Assembly (NCBI GenBank): GCA_050248795.1
Contig: JBFWRS010000025.1
Coordinates: 1-59,089 of the forward strand
From: CAZTDU01 sp050248795
GTDB taxonomy: Bacteria; Pseudomonadota; Gammaproteobacteria; Burkholderiales; SG8-39
Direction of reading: 5' to 3'
Length of the DNA stretch: 59,089 bases
The notes under the pieces are model-generated. The model saw nothing but the letters and a program-made list of their open reading frames with translations. It was not told where the DNA came from and made no database searches. Positions within the stretch are counted from its first letter, which is position 1. Each line of letters starts with the position of its first letter. Positions 18,484 through 27,203 of this stretch are shown here, in pieces. A program made the position numbers and the translations under genes.

Positions 18484-20790
18484 TCAGTCCGGCCGGCCGA
18501 CCAGCTGGAACGCAGCCCAGAAGAACGGGTGCGGGAAGGCGTCGCGCGTCTTCAACTGCGCCTGGCGCAGCGCCTCGCGCTTGCCGCTGCCGGCGAGGTT
18601 GCCGTAGAAGGCGCGCATCAGCTCGGCGGTAGCCTTGTCGTCCACGCTCCACAGTGTCGACACGATCGAGCGCGCGCCGGCGTAGAGAAAGCCGCGCGTC
18701 AGGCCGACCACGTCGTCGCCGCTGCCGATGCTGCCGAGCGCGGTCTCGCAGGCCGACAGCGTGACCAGGTCCGCGTCGAGTTCCATGGTGTAGAGCTCGG
18801 CGACCCGCAGCACGCCGTCGTTCGAGGCGTCCTTCGCGAGGTAGAGACCGGAATCCAGCGGCGAATCGGCGCGGAACTTGCCGTGCGTGGCGAAGTGGAT
18901 GCGCGAAAACTGCCGCGAGTCGCGCCGGAAACCGGTTTCCGATGCGTCCAGCCGCAGCAGCACGCGCGATTCGGGAAACAGGCTCGCCACCGTGCGCGCC
19001 TCGGCTTCGGCGAAGGCCAGGTCCAGCGTCGCGTCGCCCAGGTCCGGGTTGCCGAGCGCGAGTACGCGGCCGGATGCGGCCTTGCCCGGGCGCAGGAACG
19101 ACAGCACGCTGGCGCTGGGCACCGTGCGCAGCGACCAGCGATCGACGACGTAGCGTCCGTCGGGCGCGACGAGCGCCGCGAACGGCACGTAGTGGAGTGC
19201 GGCATGCGCCACGATGGCGAGCTTGCCGCCGGCGAGCTGCGCTTCCAGCGGCGCGATGAGGCGTGCGTACAGGGCCTGCGCCGGGGTGCGGTAGCCGTCG
19301 CCGGGCGGCAGTTCGATCGCGCGCCTGAGTTGCGTGACTTCCTCGGTCAGCCCCTTGCGCTCCAGCGGTACGGCCTGTACGCCGGTGGCCGACAGCACGA
19401 ACGCGTACGCCGCGCTGTCGTCGTAGTAGTACTCGACCAGCGTTTCGTCCGCCTCCAGCAGCGCGCCTATCGTGGCGGCGGGTACCGAGCTGACCGAGAC
19501 CAGCGAAGAAAGCTCGGGGTCTGCGCTGCGAATCGCGTCCTGCAGCACGCGCACCGAGCGCAGGCCGCCGGCAGGGCCGGCGAGCGACTGCGCGGCGACC
19601 TGGGTGCGGTCCAGTTCCGCGAGCGATTCGCGCAGCCGCGGCGCGGCCGCGCCGCGAAGCGCGAAATCGCTTTTCTGCGCCAGCATGTCCACCAGCGCGC
19701 GCGCTTTCGACCGTTCCACGTAGTCGAACGCATCCCCGGCCTGCCCGGTGCCGACCAGCAGCGCCACCGCGCGCGCGTATACCTGCTGCTTGTTGCCGAC
19801 GAAGCCGATCTTGGTGGCTTCGGTCGTCAGGCTGGCGCGCTGCAATTCGATCACCTCGATCGCGCGGCGGTAGTAGTCGATCGCCTCCGCCGGCTTGCCC
19901 TCGCGTTCGGCGACGCGGCCGCGCTCGTACAGCGCGATCCAGTAGATGTCGCCGTGCTCGGGGGCAGACTTGTGCCCCAGGAGCGCGTCCAGCGCGAGCT
20001 TGGCCTCTTCGATGGCGCCGAGCTCGAAGTGGCAGCGCGCCGCCATCAGTGCCTTGGGCAGCTCGTACACCGTGCCGAAGCTGTCGCCGCCGCCCAGCAG
20101 CAGGTCGGCGATGCCGCGCGCGAACGCGTGGTGCTCGAAGTCGAGGTGGCCGAGCGCCTCCTTGTAGCGGCCGAGGTTGATCTTCAGTTGCGCGAGGCCG
20201 ACTTCGCGCAGGTTGCTGCGCTGCTGGCCGCCGATGTAGGGAATCTCGAGGTCCTCCAGCTCCTTCAGCGTGCGCTCCAGTCCGGCGCGGTCACCCAGCA
20301 ATGAATAGGCGATGCCGACGATGGGCAGCAGGTCCACCATGTACTGGCCCGGGGAGAACAGGCCGCTGGTGCCGTCGTCCTCCCCGATGCGCGAGCGCGC
20401 GATGCGCGCCTCCTCGATCGCCTTCGCCGGCTGGCCGAACTCCAGCGCCATGCTCGCCCTGAGCGCGGGCGGCAGCGGCGCCGCGTTCGATGGGAAGACG
20501 AGGAAGTCGCTGTGCGTCGCGTCCCCCGCGGCGATGCGCTGTTCAAGCCGGGTGGCGCAATCGGCGAGCTTGCTGTAGCGGCGCAGCTTGTAGTAGATCA
20601 GGCACAGCGGCGCGAGGTTCCGAGTGGTGCGGTCGGCGTCGGTCCTGATGCGCGCCTCGGCGCCTTTCTCCGCTTCGAGCAGGCGCCCGGTGCCCATGTG
20701 GAAGTACATCTGGTCCTGCGCAAGGCCGGGAGCTGCGGCGGCGCAGAGCAGCGCGGCAAGGCCGGCGGCAACTGGATGCTTCGCTTGCAT
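18484..20790 (-). CDS. TPR-CHAT protein (caspase-like), exported
   Basis: The 768-residue protein starts with a signal peptide (hydrophobic LAALLCAAAAPGLAQ), continues with tetratricopeptide-type helical repeats (about 50-370) and ends in a CHAT domain. The catalytic His lies in HFATHGKF and the Cys in LSACETALG, so the peptidase dyad looks intact. CHAT proteases resemble separase and caspases. An N-terminal export signal suggests a periplasmic role, unlike the cytoplasmic CRISPR-linked TPR-CHAT of type III-E systems. It lies 53 bases beyond the MgtE-like gene on the same strand. Confidence 0.82.
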   Translation of the reverse strand: MQAKHPVAAGLAALLCAAAAPGLAQDQMYFHMGTGRLLEAEKGAEARIRTDADRTTRNLAPLCLIYYKLRRYSKLADCATRLEQRIAAGDATHSDFLVFPSNAAPLPPALRASMALEFGQPAKAIEEARIARSRIGEDDGTSGLFSPGQYMVDLLPIVGIAYSLLGDRAGLERTLKELEDLEIPYIGGQQRSNLREVGLAQLKINLGRYKEALGHLDFEHHAFARGIADLLLGGGDSFGTVYELPKALMAARCHFELGAIEEAKLALDALLGHKSAPEHGDIYWIALYERGRVAEREGKPAEAIDYYRRAIEVIELQRASLTTEATKIGFVGNKQQVYARAVALLVGTGQAGDAFDYVERSKARALVDMLAQKSDFALRGAAAPRLRESLAELDRTQVAAQSLAGPAGGLRSVRVLQDAIRSADPELSSLVSVSSVPAATIGALLEADETLVEYYYDDSAAYAFVLSATGVQAVPLERKGLTEEVTQLRRAIELPPGDGYRTPAQALYARLIAPLEAQLAGGKLAIVAHAALHYVPFAALVAPDGRYVVDRWSLRTVPSASVLSFLRPGKAASGRVLALGNPDLGDATLDLAFAEAEARTVASLFPESRVLLRLDASETGFRRDSRQFSRIHFATHGKFRADSPLDSGLYLAKDASNDGVLRVAELYTMELDADLVTLSACETALGSIGSGDDVVGLTRGFLYAGARSIVSTLWSVDDKATAELMRAFYGNLAGSGKREALRQAQLKTRDAFPHPFFWAAFQLVGRPD

Positions 20791-20843
20791 GGATGGTCCC
20801 TCGCTGGTTCCAGCTTACGCCTTGCGCGGCGTTCCGGCGGCGC

Positions 20844-21812
20844 TCATATGCCCAGCAGCCGGACCGCCGCCAGGTACACCAGCAGCGTGATGATGTCCTG
20901 CAGGATGGTGGCCAGCGGGCCGCTGCCGTAGGCCGGGTCCAGCTTGAGGCGCGCGAACAGCCACGGCAGGCCGAAGCCGAGCGCGCACGCGGTGCTGCCC
21001 GCGGCGACGATGGCGCCCGCCACCGCGCTTGCCAGGCGCACGTCGCCAAACGCCAGCCACACCGCGGGCCAGGCGACCGCGCCGAGCGCGAGCCCGATCA
21101 GGATGCCGGTGCGCAGTTCGTCTGCGAGCAGGTGGGCGATGCCACCGCGGGTCAGCGACAGGCCGCGCACCGCGATTGCCTCGCTCTGCGTGCCGATCGC
21201 CCCCGCGAGGTAGACGATGCCCGGCACGAAGAAGGCCACCGCGATGGTCTGGTGCAGCGACGCTTCGAACGCCGCCATCGCCAGCGTCGCCAGCGCGCTG
21301 CCGGCCAGGCCCACCAGCAGCCAGGGCAGGCGGTGCCGCGCGCGCCGCAGCGGCGGATCCTCCATCGCATGACGCGCCTGCATGGTCTCGCGCTGGATGC
21401 CTGCCAGCAGGTGCAGGTCTTCGACGTGCTCGCGCCGCAGCACCTGCATGATGGCCTGCGCCGGCATCACCCCCAGTGGGCGCCCATTGGCGTCGATCAC
21501 CGGCAGCGCATCCACGCCGTGACGCAGCGCGATCGACGCCGCGGCTTCCTGGTCGGTTTCGGGCGGGACGCTCGGGTGATCGGTGTCCATCGCATCGCCC
21601 AGGCGCATGGCCGGGTCCAGCGCCGGCATGCGCGAGAACGGGATCACGCCGGCCAGGCGTCCGTCGGCGGCGGTGACCAGCACCAGTTCCAGGGACTCGG
21701 GCCGCGCGGCGAGCAGCGTCGCCAGCGCATCGCCCACGGCATCGTCCGGGTGCAGCAGCGCCACCGGCGCGCGCATGTGGCCGGCGACGGTTTCGGGCTG
21801 CTGCAGGCTCAT
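20844..21812 (-). CDS. MgtE-like Mg2+/cation transporter (CBS plus transmembrane domain)
   Basis: The 322-residue protein has two CBS domains (about residues 8-125) and five hydrophobic segments (about 165-320), the MgtE order, but lacks the N-terminal superhelical domain of classical MgtE (about 450 residues). A divalent-cation channel role is inferred. It begins at an ATGA overlap with the upstream membrane-protein gene, implying translational coupling. Confidence 0.82.
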   Translation of the reverse strand: MSLQQPETVAGHMRAPVALLHPDDAVGDALATLLAARPESLELVLVTAADGRLAGVIPFSRMPALDPAMRLGDAMDTDHPSVPPETDQEAAASIALRHGVDALPVIDANGRPLGVMPAQAIMQVLRREHVEDLHLLAGIQRETMQARHAMEDPPLRRARHRLPWLLVGLAGSALATLAMAAFEASLHQTIAVAFFVPGIVYLAGAIGTQSEAIAVRGLSLTRGGIAHLLADELRTGILIGLALGAVAWPAVWLAFGDVRLASAVAGAIVAAGSTACALGFGLPWLFARLKLDPAYGSGPLATILQDIITLLVYLAAVRLLGI

Positions 21813-22459
21813 TCGCCCCCCTGGCGCCGCGCATTGCGCGCGAACGCAGTGTCCCAGGCCAGCAGCTTGGCGAGCGCGAGCAGGCCGAAATAGATCACTG
21901 CGGCGGCGATCGCGGTGTGCGGGTTGCTCACCCACGCGCCGGAACCCGGCACGCCATAGTGGCGGCCGTGCCGGTTCAGTCCGAGTTCGGGCAGCGGCAG
22001 GAAAAGCCCCGCCGGCACGGCGAGCAGGAAGAACAGCGTGGATGCCGCCACCAGTCCCTGCTGGCGCCACAGCGATTCGCGCGGCACGCGGCGATTGACG
22101 ATCAGCGGCGCGAGCTTGGCGGCGAGCAGCCAGGCGAAGATCAGCAGCGGCCACCAGGTCCTGAACTGCCAGGCCCAGGCGCCGACGAAGAGGGCATAGA
22201 ACGCGCCCAGGCCGAGCAGCGTCTTGATGCGCTTGCCGCGCGCCATGTCGGGCGCGAGCAGCGCCGAGCCGAAGAACGCGCCGGAATGGATGAGGACGAA
22301 CTCCAGCAGCATGATGAGGATCCCCTGCGCGACCAACTGCCGGCGCCAGCCGGTGGGATCGATCCACACCCACACGAACACCGCTGCGGTAAGCACGTCC
22401 GGCAGCGCCTTCGCGAGGCGCTGTGGAAATCCGTCTGCCGCGAGCTCGGTGGCGGGCAT
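21809..22459 (-). CDS. Hypothetical multi-pass membrane protein
   Basis: The 216-residue protein has about six hydrophobic segments and no motif that I can assign. It precedes the MgtE-like gene with overlapping stop/start codons, so it may belong to the same function. Codon use matches its surroundings. Confidence 0.75.
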   Translation of the reverse strand: MPATELAADGFPQRLAKALPDVLTAAVFVWVWIDPTGWRRQLVAQGILIMLLEFVLIHSGAFFGSALLAPDMARGKRIKTLLGLGAFYALFVGAWAWQFRTWWPLLIFAWLLAAKLAPLIVNRRVPRESLWRQQGLVAASTLFFLLAVPAGLFLPLPELGLNRHGRHYGVPGSGAWVSNPHTAIAAAVIYFGLLALAKLLAWDTAFARNARRQGGE

Positions 22460-22553
22460 CTGTGTGCGCAGTTTACTCGGACGGATGCGAACTGCCGGTG
22501 ATCTGCATGCAGGGTGCTAAGCTTTGCAGCAAGACTTCGAACGGAGGCTGGCG

Positions 22554-22943
22554 ATGAGCGCATACGCATTCGGCAAGGTGGTGAACATGGGCTACGAGCA
22601 GGCGATCGAGGCGATCACCGCGGCGCTGGCGAAGCAGGGCTTCGGCGTGCTGACGGAGATCGACGTCGCCGCGACGCTGAAGAAGAAGCTCGACATCGAC
22701 CGCGCGCCCTACCGCATCCTCGGCGCCTGTAATCCGCAGTTCGCGGCTAAGGCGATCGAGATGGAGCCGCAGATCGGCGCGCTGCTGCCCTGCAACGTCA
22801 TCGTGCGCGTCGACGAGGCGGGCCGCACCGTCGTCGAGATGATGGATCCGAACGCGGTGCTGACGCTGGTGGACAAGCCGGGCATCGCGGCCATCGCCAC
22901 CGAGGTGAGGACGCGGCTCGAGGCCGCACTGGCAGCGGTCTAG
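22554..22943 (+). CDS. DUF302 protein
   Basis: The 129-residue protein has the DUF302 pattern: a helix following MGYEQAIEAITAAL, GFGVLTEIDV, and ILGACNPQFAAKA with a conserved cysteine-asparagine. DUF302 proteins recur in sulfur- and metal-metabolising bacteria, but their function is unknown. The ATG at 22554 is preceded by a CGGAGG ribosome site. It is convergent with the porin gene. Confidence 0.85.
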   Translation: MSAYAFGKVVNMGYEQAIEAITAALAKQGFGVLTEIDVAATLKKKLDIDRAPYRILGACNPQFAAKAIEMEPQIGALLPCNVIVRVDEAGRTVVEMMDPNAVLTLVDKPGIAAIATEVRTRLEAALAAV

Positions 22944-22971
22944 CGGGCCGGGGCGCCCGCGCCCGCAAGGC

Positions 22972-24330
22972 TTACTTGAACGTGCGGCTGTAGGCGATCC
23001 CCAGCGAGTTCTGGTGCATGCGGATCGTCTCTGTTGCCGAGCCGCCGGCGATGAAGCGCGAGAACAGGGACGGCGCGCTAACCGAGTTGCGGAACGCGTG
23101 CATGTACGCCATCGTGATTTCGGAACTGCCATCGATGTCGTAGGTGAATCCCAGCGTGATGTGGTTCTTCACCACGCCCGGGGCGATGATGTTGAAGGTG
23201 ACGTCGCGCCCGTCGATCGGGTTGTCGGTGATGTTGATGCCGCCGCGCAGCGTCAGCCGCGGGCTGTAGCGGTAGTCGACGCCGAGCTTGAATACGTTGA
23301 CGTTCTGCCAGCCGAAGCCGCGGCAGTCGCCGCAACCCAGCGATCCGGTGGTGAAGCCGGTGGCCGCGACCGCGTTGCCGGTGAGCGTGCTCGGGTTGCC
23401 GACCGAGCGGACGCCGCCGTAGTTGATGCGCTGGTAGTCCGCGGCGATGGTCAGCGCGGGCGAGGCCTTGACCGCGATGCCGACGTTGTAGTTCTCGGGA
23501 ATGTCGAAGTCGCCCTGCTGCGCGAACAGGTCCTTGTACTTGTCGAAGGCCTTCATGCGCATCTTGCTCGAGTACGCGGCGCCCACCGTGAGGCTGTCGG
23601 TGATGCGGCCGGTCCAGCCGAGCCTGAAGCCCCAGCCGGTCGAGGTGTCATGGCCGCGGTTGGTCAGGCTGTTATTGCCGGGCCAGCCGGCGGGGGTGGG
23701 GGTGAAGCCGTTGAAGCCGTCCAGGCCCTCGGCCTTGAACCGCTGGTAGCCGAACAGCTGCGAGAAGCCGAACGAGTGGTTCGCGCCCGCCTTCATCGCC
23801 ACCGTGGGCGCGACGATCAACTGCATCAGGTCGACGCCGAGCTTGCCGGTGCCGCAGAGCAGGTTGAACGGTGCGGCGGCGGCACCCCCGGGATTGAAGT
23901 TGCGGCATGCGGTTCCGCCACCGATCTGGCCGCCGTCGTACTCGGTGTTCATGCCGCCGTTGCCGTAGACCGTGACGCCGAGCGACAGGTTCGGATTCAG
24001 CATGCGGTTGTAGGCGAACTCCGGGACGAGGAAGTGGTTCCTGCCGCTGGTGGCGCTGCCGTCCATGCCGGCCATGCCGCCGGCGCTGGATGAGCGTGAG
24101 GCGTCGCGCTTCGGGCTGAACCAGTCCAGGCCCACGTCCAGCCGCGTACCGGCCCACACCATGTTGGCCGGGTTGACCGCGCCGCCGAAAGCATCGGTGG
24201 CCATCGCGGTGGCGGCGCCGCCGCGTCCCTTGGCTTTCATGCCGTAGCCGTGCGAGAAGTAGCCGTCTGTCGCGTACGCAGCCAGCGGCGCGGCCAGCGC
24301 GACCGCGATGGCGAGTCTCAATGCGGTCAT
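22972..24330 (-). CDS. OmpP1/FadL/TodX-type outer-membrane channel
   Basis: The 452-residue protein has a signal peptide (cleavage after APLAAYA) and the FadL N-terminal plug signature (DGYFSHGYGMKAKGRGGAATA, then NPANMVW). FadL channels take hydrophobic substrates through a lateral opening into the outer membrane. The gene follows dsrE2 by 31 bases on the same strand, so the two are probably co-transcribed. That context suggests a hydrophobic sulfur compound rather than a fatty acid as substrate, which is inference. Confidence 0.85.
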   Translation of the reverse strand: MTALRLAIAVALAAPLAAYATDGYFSHGYGMKAKGRGGAATAMATDAFGGAVNPANMVWAGTRLDVGLDWFSPKRDASRSSSAGGMAGMDGSATSGRNHFLVPEFAYNRMLNPNLSLGVTVYGNGGMNTEYDGGQIGGGTACRNFNPGGAAAAPFNLLCGTGKLGVDLMQLIVAPTVAMKAGANHSFGFSQLFGYQRFKAEGLDGFNGFTPTPAGWPGNNSLTNRGHDTSTGWGFRLGWTGRITDSLTVGAAYSSKMRMKAFDKYKDLFAQQGDFDIPENYNVGIAVKASPALTIAADYQRINYGGVRSVGNPSTLTGNAVAATGFTTGSLGCGDCRGFGWQNVNVFKLGVDYRYSPRLTLRGGINITDNPIDGRDVTFNIIAPGVVKNHITLGFTYDIDGSSEITMAYMHAFRNSVSAPSLFSRFIAGGSATETIRMHQNSLGIAYSRTFK

Positions 24331-24361
24331 GGTTCCCTCCCCAGGGCGTGAATGGCTGTAC

Positions 24362-24973
24362 TCAGATGAAAAGGTTGACTTCGGCTTTCTGCGCCAGCGC
24401 CAGGAAGGACGCGGCGCCGCAGTATTCAGACACTTCCGGGATGAAATCAGCGTGGCTGAAACCGAACAGGTCTACCGTCATCTGGCAGCCGATCAGGTTG
24501 ACGCCGGACTCGACGCAGGCGTGGCGCAGTTCCTCGATGCCAGCGACCCCCTTGCTGCTGATGGTCTGCTTCATCAGGCTGGTCGCCATGCTCTCGAAAC
24601 CGGGAATCACCGATTGCACCGCGTTCGGGATGTTCCATTCGATGGACTTGAACCAGTCCGGTCCGAACGGCATTTTCATCGGCATCGCCGGGTTGCCGAG
24701 CGGACTGACGTGCAGGTTGAGGTCCTTCTTCAGCAGCGTCAGGCCGTAGAAGGTGAAGAACATCGACACCTTCCAGCCCAGCGCCGCCGCGGTCGAGGCG
24801 AGGATGAAGGGCGGATAGGCCCAGTCCAGCGTGCCCTTGGTGGCGATGATGGTCATCGCCGGCGTCTTCGCCGCCTCGAGTTCCGCGAGCTTCTGCGGCA
24901 ACAGAACCTCCAGCCGTTCGGCGATCAGCCGGTCCAGCGTCGCGGTATCCACCGTATCTGCAATGGCGCTCAT
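24362..24973 (-). CDS. dsrE2: DsrE2-family membrane-associated sulfur carrier
   Basis: The 203-residue DsrE/F/H-like protein has an N-terminal helix, a hydrophobic segment (about residues 53-81) and conserved cysteines C153 and C163 flanking ESGVNLIG, with C185 near the end. DsrE2 proteins are persulfide carriers usually found with TusA and rhodanese. Here TusA is nearby, divergent and behind a CsoR-type repressor; no rhodanese was seen. The ATG at 24973 follows a GGGAAGGGA ribosome site. Confidence 0.88.
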   Translation of the reverse strand: MSAIADTVDTATLDRLIAERLEVLLPQKLAELEAAKTPAMTIIATKGTLDWAYPPFILASTAAALGWKVSMFFTFYGLTLLKKDLNLHVSPLGNPAMPMKMPFGPDWFKSIEWNIPNAVQSVIPGFESMATSLMKQTISSKGVAGIEELRHACVESGVNLIGCQMTVDLFGFSHADFIPEVSEYCGAASFLALAQKAEVNLFI

Positions 24974-24988
24974 GTGATGTCCCTTCCC

Positions 24989-25003
24989 GTATTGGGGCAA
25001 TAC
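24989..25003. promoter_or_regulatory. Inverted repeat GTATTG-GGG-CAATAC, candidate CsoR-family operator
   Basis: A perfect 6-3-6 inverted repeat lies 16 bases before the dsrE2 start, in the divergent dsrE2/csoR-like region. A/T ends around a G-tract are typical of operators of CsoR, RcnR, FrmR and CstR repressors. It probably lets the adjacent repressor control dsrE2 and the porin. This is a pattern match, not proof. Confidence 0.5.
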
Positions 25004-25113
25004 TCTCTCCGGGTATAGGAGAATGCAAGCAGGATCGATGCTGCGCTGCGGCATAGAACATTGATCTTGCGGCATAAAGTTTCGCTCATGTGTTGCGGAA
25101 GGAGGGAATATGC

Positions 25114-25135
25114 AGATACGATGGGGGGTATAGGA
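25114..25135. promoter_or_regulatory. Second candidate CsoR-family operator (ATACGATGGGGGGTATAGG)
   Basis: A G6 tract flanked by ATA and TATA lies just upstream of the csoR-like ATG, resembling the frmR and csoR operators. GGGTATAGGA recurs at 25011-25020 on the dsrE2 side. The spacing suits autoregulation of the repressor and tusA. Confidence 0.45.
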
Positions 25136-25142
25136 GGCAGGC

Positions 25143-25418
25143 ATGAACGGACCGCACATGCATGACGCCAAGGCCAAGCAGGCGATGCTCGGGCGGCTCG
25201 CCCGTGTCGAAGGCCAGGTGCGCGCGATCCAGCGCATGATCGACGCCGACCAGGAGTGCGAGGACATCGCGCAGCAGTTGTCCGCGGCGCGCAAGGCCCT
25301 GGACCGCGCGTTCTACGAGATGGTGGCGTGCATGATCCGTTCAGTCGATGGTGCGCAGGCCGCCGAGCGCGAATCGAACAGCGAACAGGTCGCGGCGCTG
25401 CTTGCCCGCTACGCCTGA
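25143..25418 (+). CDS. CsoR/RcnR/FrmR-family (DUF156) repressor, possible persulfide sensor
   Basis: The 91-residue all-helical protein has the family core (RLARVEGQVRAIQRMI, then C39 in QECEDIAQQLSA). The usual copper-ligand histidine is absent, as in the persulfide sensor CstR. The second cysteine C63 (MVACMI) is only 24 residues after C39, not the about 29 seen in CsoR and CstR, so the thiol pair is offset. It precedes tusA and is divergent from dsrE2, suggesting sulfane-sulfur sensing. Confidence 0.82.
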   Translation: MNGPHMHDAKAKQAMLGRLARVEGQVRAIQRMIDADQECEDIAQQLSAARKALDRAFYEMVACMIRSVDGAQAAERESNSEQVAALLARYA

Positions 25419-25487
25419 AGCAGAAGGCTCACGCAGGGTTTAGACTGGCCGCGAAGGCCTCAACACGCCGGAGAGAAAGGAAACACC

Positions 25488-25715
25488 ATGCAAGTCGACA
25501 AGGAACTCGATGCCCGCGGGCTGAACTGCCCGCTCCCCATCCTGCGCGCCAAGAAGGCGCTTACCGACATGACGAGCGGCCAGGTGCTGAAGATCATCGC
25601 CACCGACCCGGGTTCGGTGAAGGACTTCCAGGCGTTCGCCAAGCAGACCGGCAACGAACTGCTGTCGCATGCCGCGGTGGAGAAGGAATTCACCTTCTTC
25701 ATGAAGCGCAAGTAG
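25488..25715 (+). CDS. tusA: TusA sulfur-carrier protein
   Basis: The 75-residue protein has the TusA CPxP motif with the persulfide-carrying C14 in ARGLNCPLPILR and the two-layer alpha/beta pattern. In sulfur oxidisers TusA hands sulfane sulfur to DsrE and on to DsrC. A GAGAGAAAGGA ribosome site precedes the ATG. It follows the csoR-like gene by 69 bases on the same strand. Confidence 0.95.
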   Translation: MQVDKELDARGLNCPLPILRAKKALTDMTSGQVLKIIATDPGSVKDFQAFAKQTGNELLSHAAVEKEFTFFMKRK

Positions 25716-25720
25716 TCGCC

Positions 25721-25740
25721 GGCGCGTCCCGGCGCGCCGC
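25721..25740. terminator. Hairpin between convergent tusA and TrpD2-like genes
   Basis: CGGCGCG pairs with CGCGCCG around TCCCGG in the 41-base convergent gap. No T-run is seen, so this is a possible bidirectional terminator only. Confidence 0.35.
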
Positions 25741-25756
25741 CAGCGGCTTCTACTAA

Positions 25757-26860
25757 TTAGCGCAGGCGCCTGCGCGCCTCGCCCGAATCCAGCGCCCGTC
25801 GCGCCGCATCGGCTGCATCGCCGAGCGAGCGCTCGCGTCCCAGGTGCCACAGGCATAGCGCCGCACCGTAGACCAGGCAGTCCCGCGTCGGGCCGGCCTG
25901 GCCCTCGAGCGCGGCGATGCCGGCCGCGGCGGCGGACTGCGCCACCGCGGCGGCATCGAAGGCTTCGTCGTCCCCGGCATTCGCGCCCGCCAACTGCGGC
26001 GCACGCACCGCATGGTCGAAGCCGAGGTCGGCGGGCTTGAACTCGGTCGAGGTTTCCTCGCCGCCAGCGTGGTAGTGGAACACCTTGCCGGTCTGCGACA
26101 AAGACGGGATCACGCCGCCCTCGACGCCGCGCACGATCAGTGCGGAATCGAATCCGGCGTGGCGTGCGAGCAGCGCGTAGATGCGCGGGTAGGGCTTGTG
26201 CACGAAGCCGGTCAGCAGGTGCGTCTTCACGCGGCCGCACACCGGGCCGGCGAGCACCTCGACGGTGGTGATCGCGGGACGCTTGACGATCAGCGTGCGC
26301 AGCGCCGAGAGCGCATGCAGCCGCGGGCAGAATGCCTTCTGGTCGACGTAGGCCCAGCCGATGGCGCGACCGCCCAGGCGCGCGGCAGCTTCCTCGGGGT
26401 CCAGTTCCACCGGCAGGCCGGCCGCGGCCAGCACCTGCCGGTGCGTGACACCGTACTTCGGCCCCATGCTCGTCACGCCGTGCGATACCGCAGCGACACC
26501 GCAGGCGGCGAGCACCGCGGGCAGGAAGGGCGATGCCGGCAGCGAGCGCCGGTAGCCGTCGTACGGATCGCCGATGTCCAGCACCTCGTCCACCGGCGCG
26601 GTGGCGCGCAGCGTGGCGTCGCGGATCGCCTCGAGCAGGCCGCGATTCTCGTCGTCGGTCTCGCGCTTCATGCGCAAGGCGATCAGGAACACCGCCGCCT
26701 GCACCGGATCGACGCTGCCCTCGAGCACCATGCGCATGCCGGCGCGCGCCTCCTCGCGCGAGATGTTCTTGCTCAATTCCGGGCCGGTGGCGATGCGCTT
26801 GATGATCGAGTTCATCAGCGCGGCATCGCTCGCCAGCGCATGCGGCGCGGGCGTGCTCAT
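25757..26860 (-). CDS. TrpD2/YbiB-like glycosyltransferase family 3 protein
   Basis: The 367-residue protein resembles anthranilate phosphoribosyltransferase but belongs to the YbiB/TrpD2 branch, which binds nucleic acid rather than making tryptophan in E. coli. The substrate-loop region reads VSHGVTSMGPKYGVT in place of the canonical TrpD GN-S motif. It overlaps the Rieske gene (4 bases) and lies in the cysG operon. That location suggests a link to siroheme or sulfite metabolism, but its role here is unknown. Confidence 0.8.
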   Translation of the reverse strand: MSTPAPHALASDAALMNSIIKRIATGPELSKNISREEARAGMRMVLEGSVDPVQAAVFLIALRMKRETDDENRGLLEAIRDATLRATAPVDEVLDIGDPYDGYRRSLPASPFLPAVLAACGVAAVSHGVTSMGPKYGVTHRQVLAAAGLPVELDPEEAAARLGGRAIGWAYVDQKAFCPRLHALSALRTLIVKRPAITTVEVLAGPVCGRVKTHLLTGFVHKPYPRIYALLARHAGFDSALIVRGVEGGVIPSLSQTGKVFHYHAGGEETSTEFKPADLGFDHAVRAPQLAGANAGDDEAFDAAAVAQSAAAAGIAALEGQAGPTRDCLVYGAALCLWHLGRERSLGDAADAARRALDSGEARRRLR

Positions 26861-27186
26861 CGCGTCTCCGCTGCGGGCACGCCGACCAGGATGCAGCCGC
26901 CCTCTATGCGCACCGCATAGGTGGCGAGGTTCTCGTCGGCCGGCTCCTCGACCGCCTCGCCGGTGCAGACGTTGAAGCGGCCGCCATGCAGCGGGCAGCG
27001 CACCAGCGCGCCTTTCAGCACGCCGCTGGACAGCGACGCATCCTCGTGGGTGCAGGTGTCGGCGGTGGCGCAGATGCGCCCGTCGACGTTGGCGAGCAGG
27101 ATGCGCCTGCCGCGGACGTCCGCGCGCTTCATCGTGCCGGGCGCGAGCTCGCCAAGCTTCGCCGCCTCGAGGTATTCCTGCGTCAT
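26857..27186 (-). CDS. Rieske [2Fe-2S] ferredoxin (NirD-like)
   Basis: The 109-residue protein has the Rieske motifs C45-x-H47 (DTCTHEDASL) and C64-x2-H67 (VRCPLHGGRF). It is a soluble ferredoxin of the biphenyl-dioxygenase/NirD type, lacking the disulfide of high-potential Rieske proteins. I chose ATG 27186, behind GGAGAAG; ATG 27207 overlaps the cysG stop and is also plausible. It could donate electrons to or from a siroheme enzyme. Confidence 0.88.
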   Translation of the reverse strand: MTQEYLEAAKLGELAPGTMKRADVRGRRILLANVDGRICATADTCTHEDASLSSGVLKGALVRCPLHGGRFNVCTGEAVEEPADENLATYAVRIEGGCILVGVPAAETR

Positions 27187-27203
27187 CGCTTCTCCGGTAC
27201 CGC

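Noticed and set aside
18484..20790. CHAT protein as a type III-E craspase component
   Set aside because: It carries an export signal and has no gRAMP or CRISPR genes nearby.
25757..26860. TrpD of tryptophan biosynthesis
   Set aside because: The substrate-loop motif is not canonical, no trp genes adjoin, and the length fits the YbiB branch.
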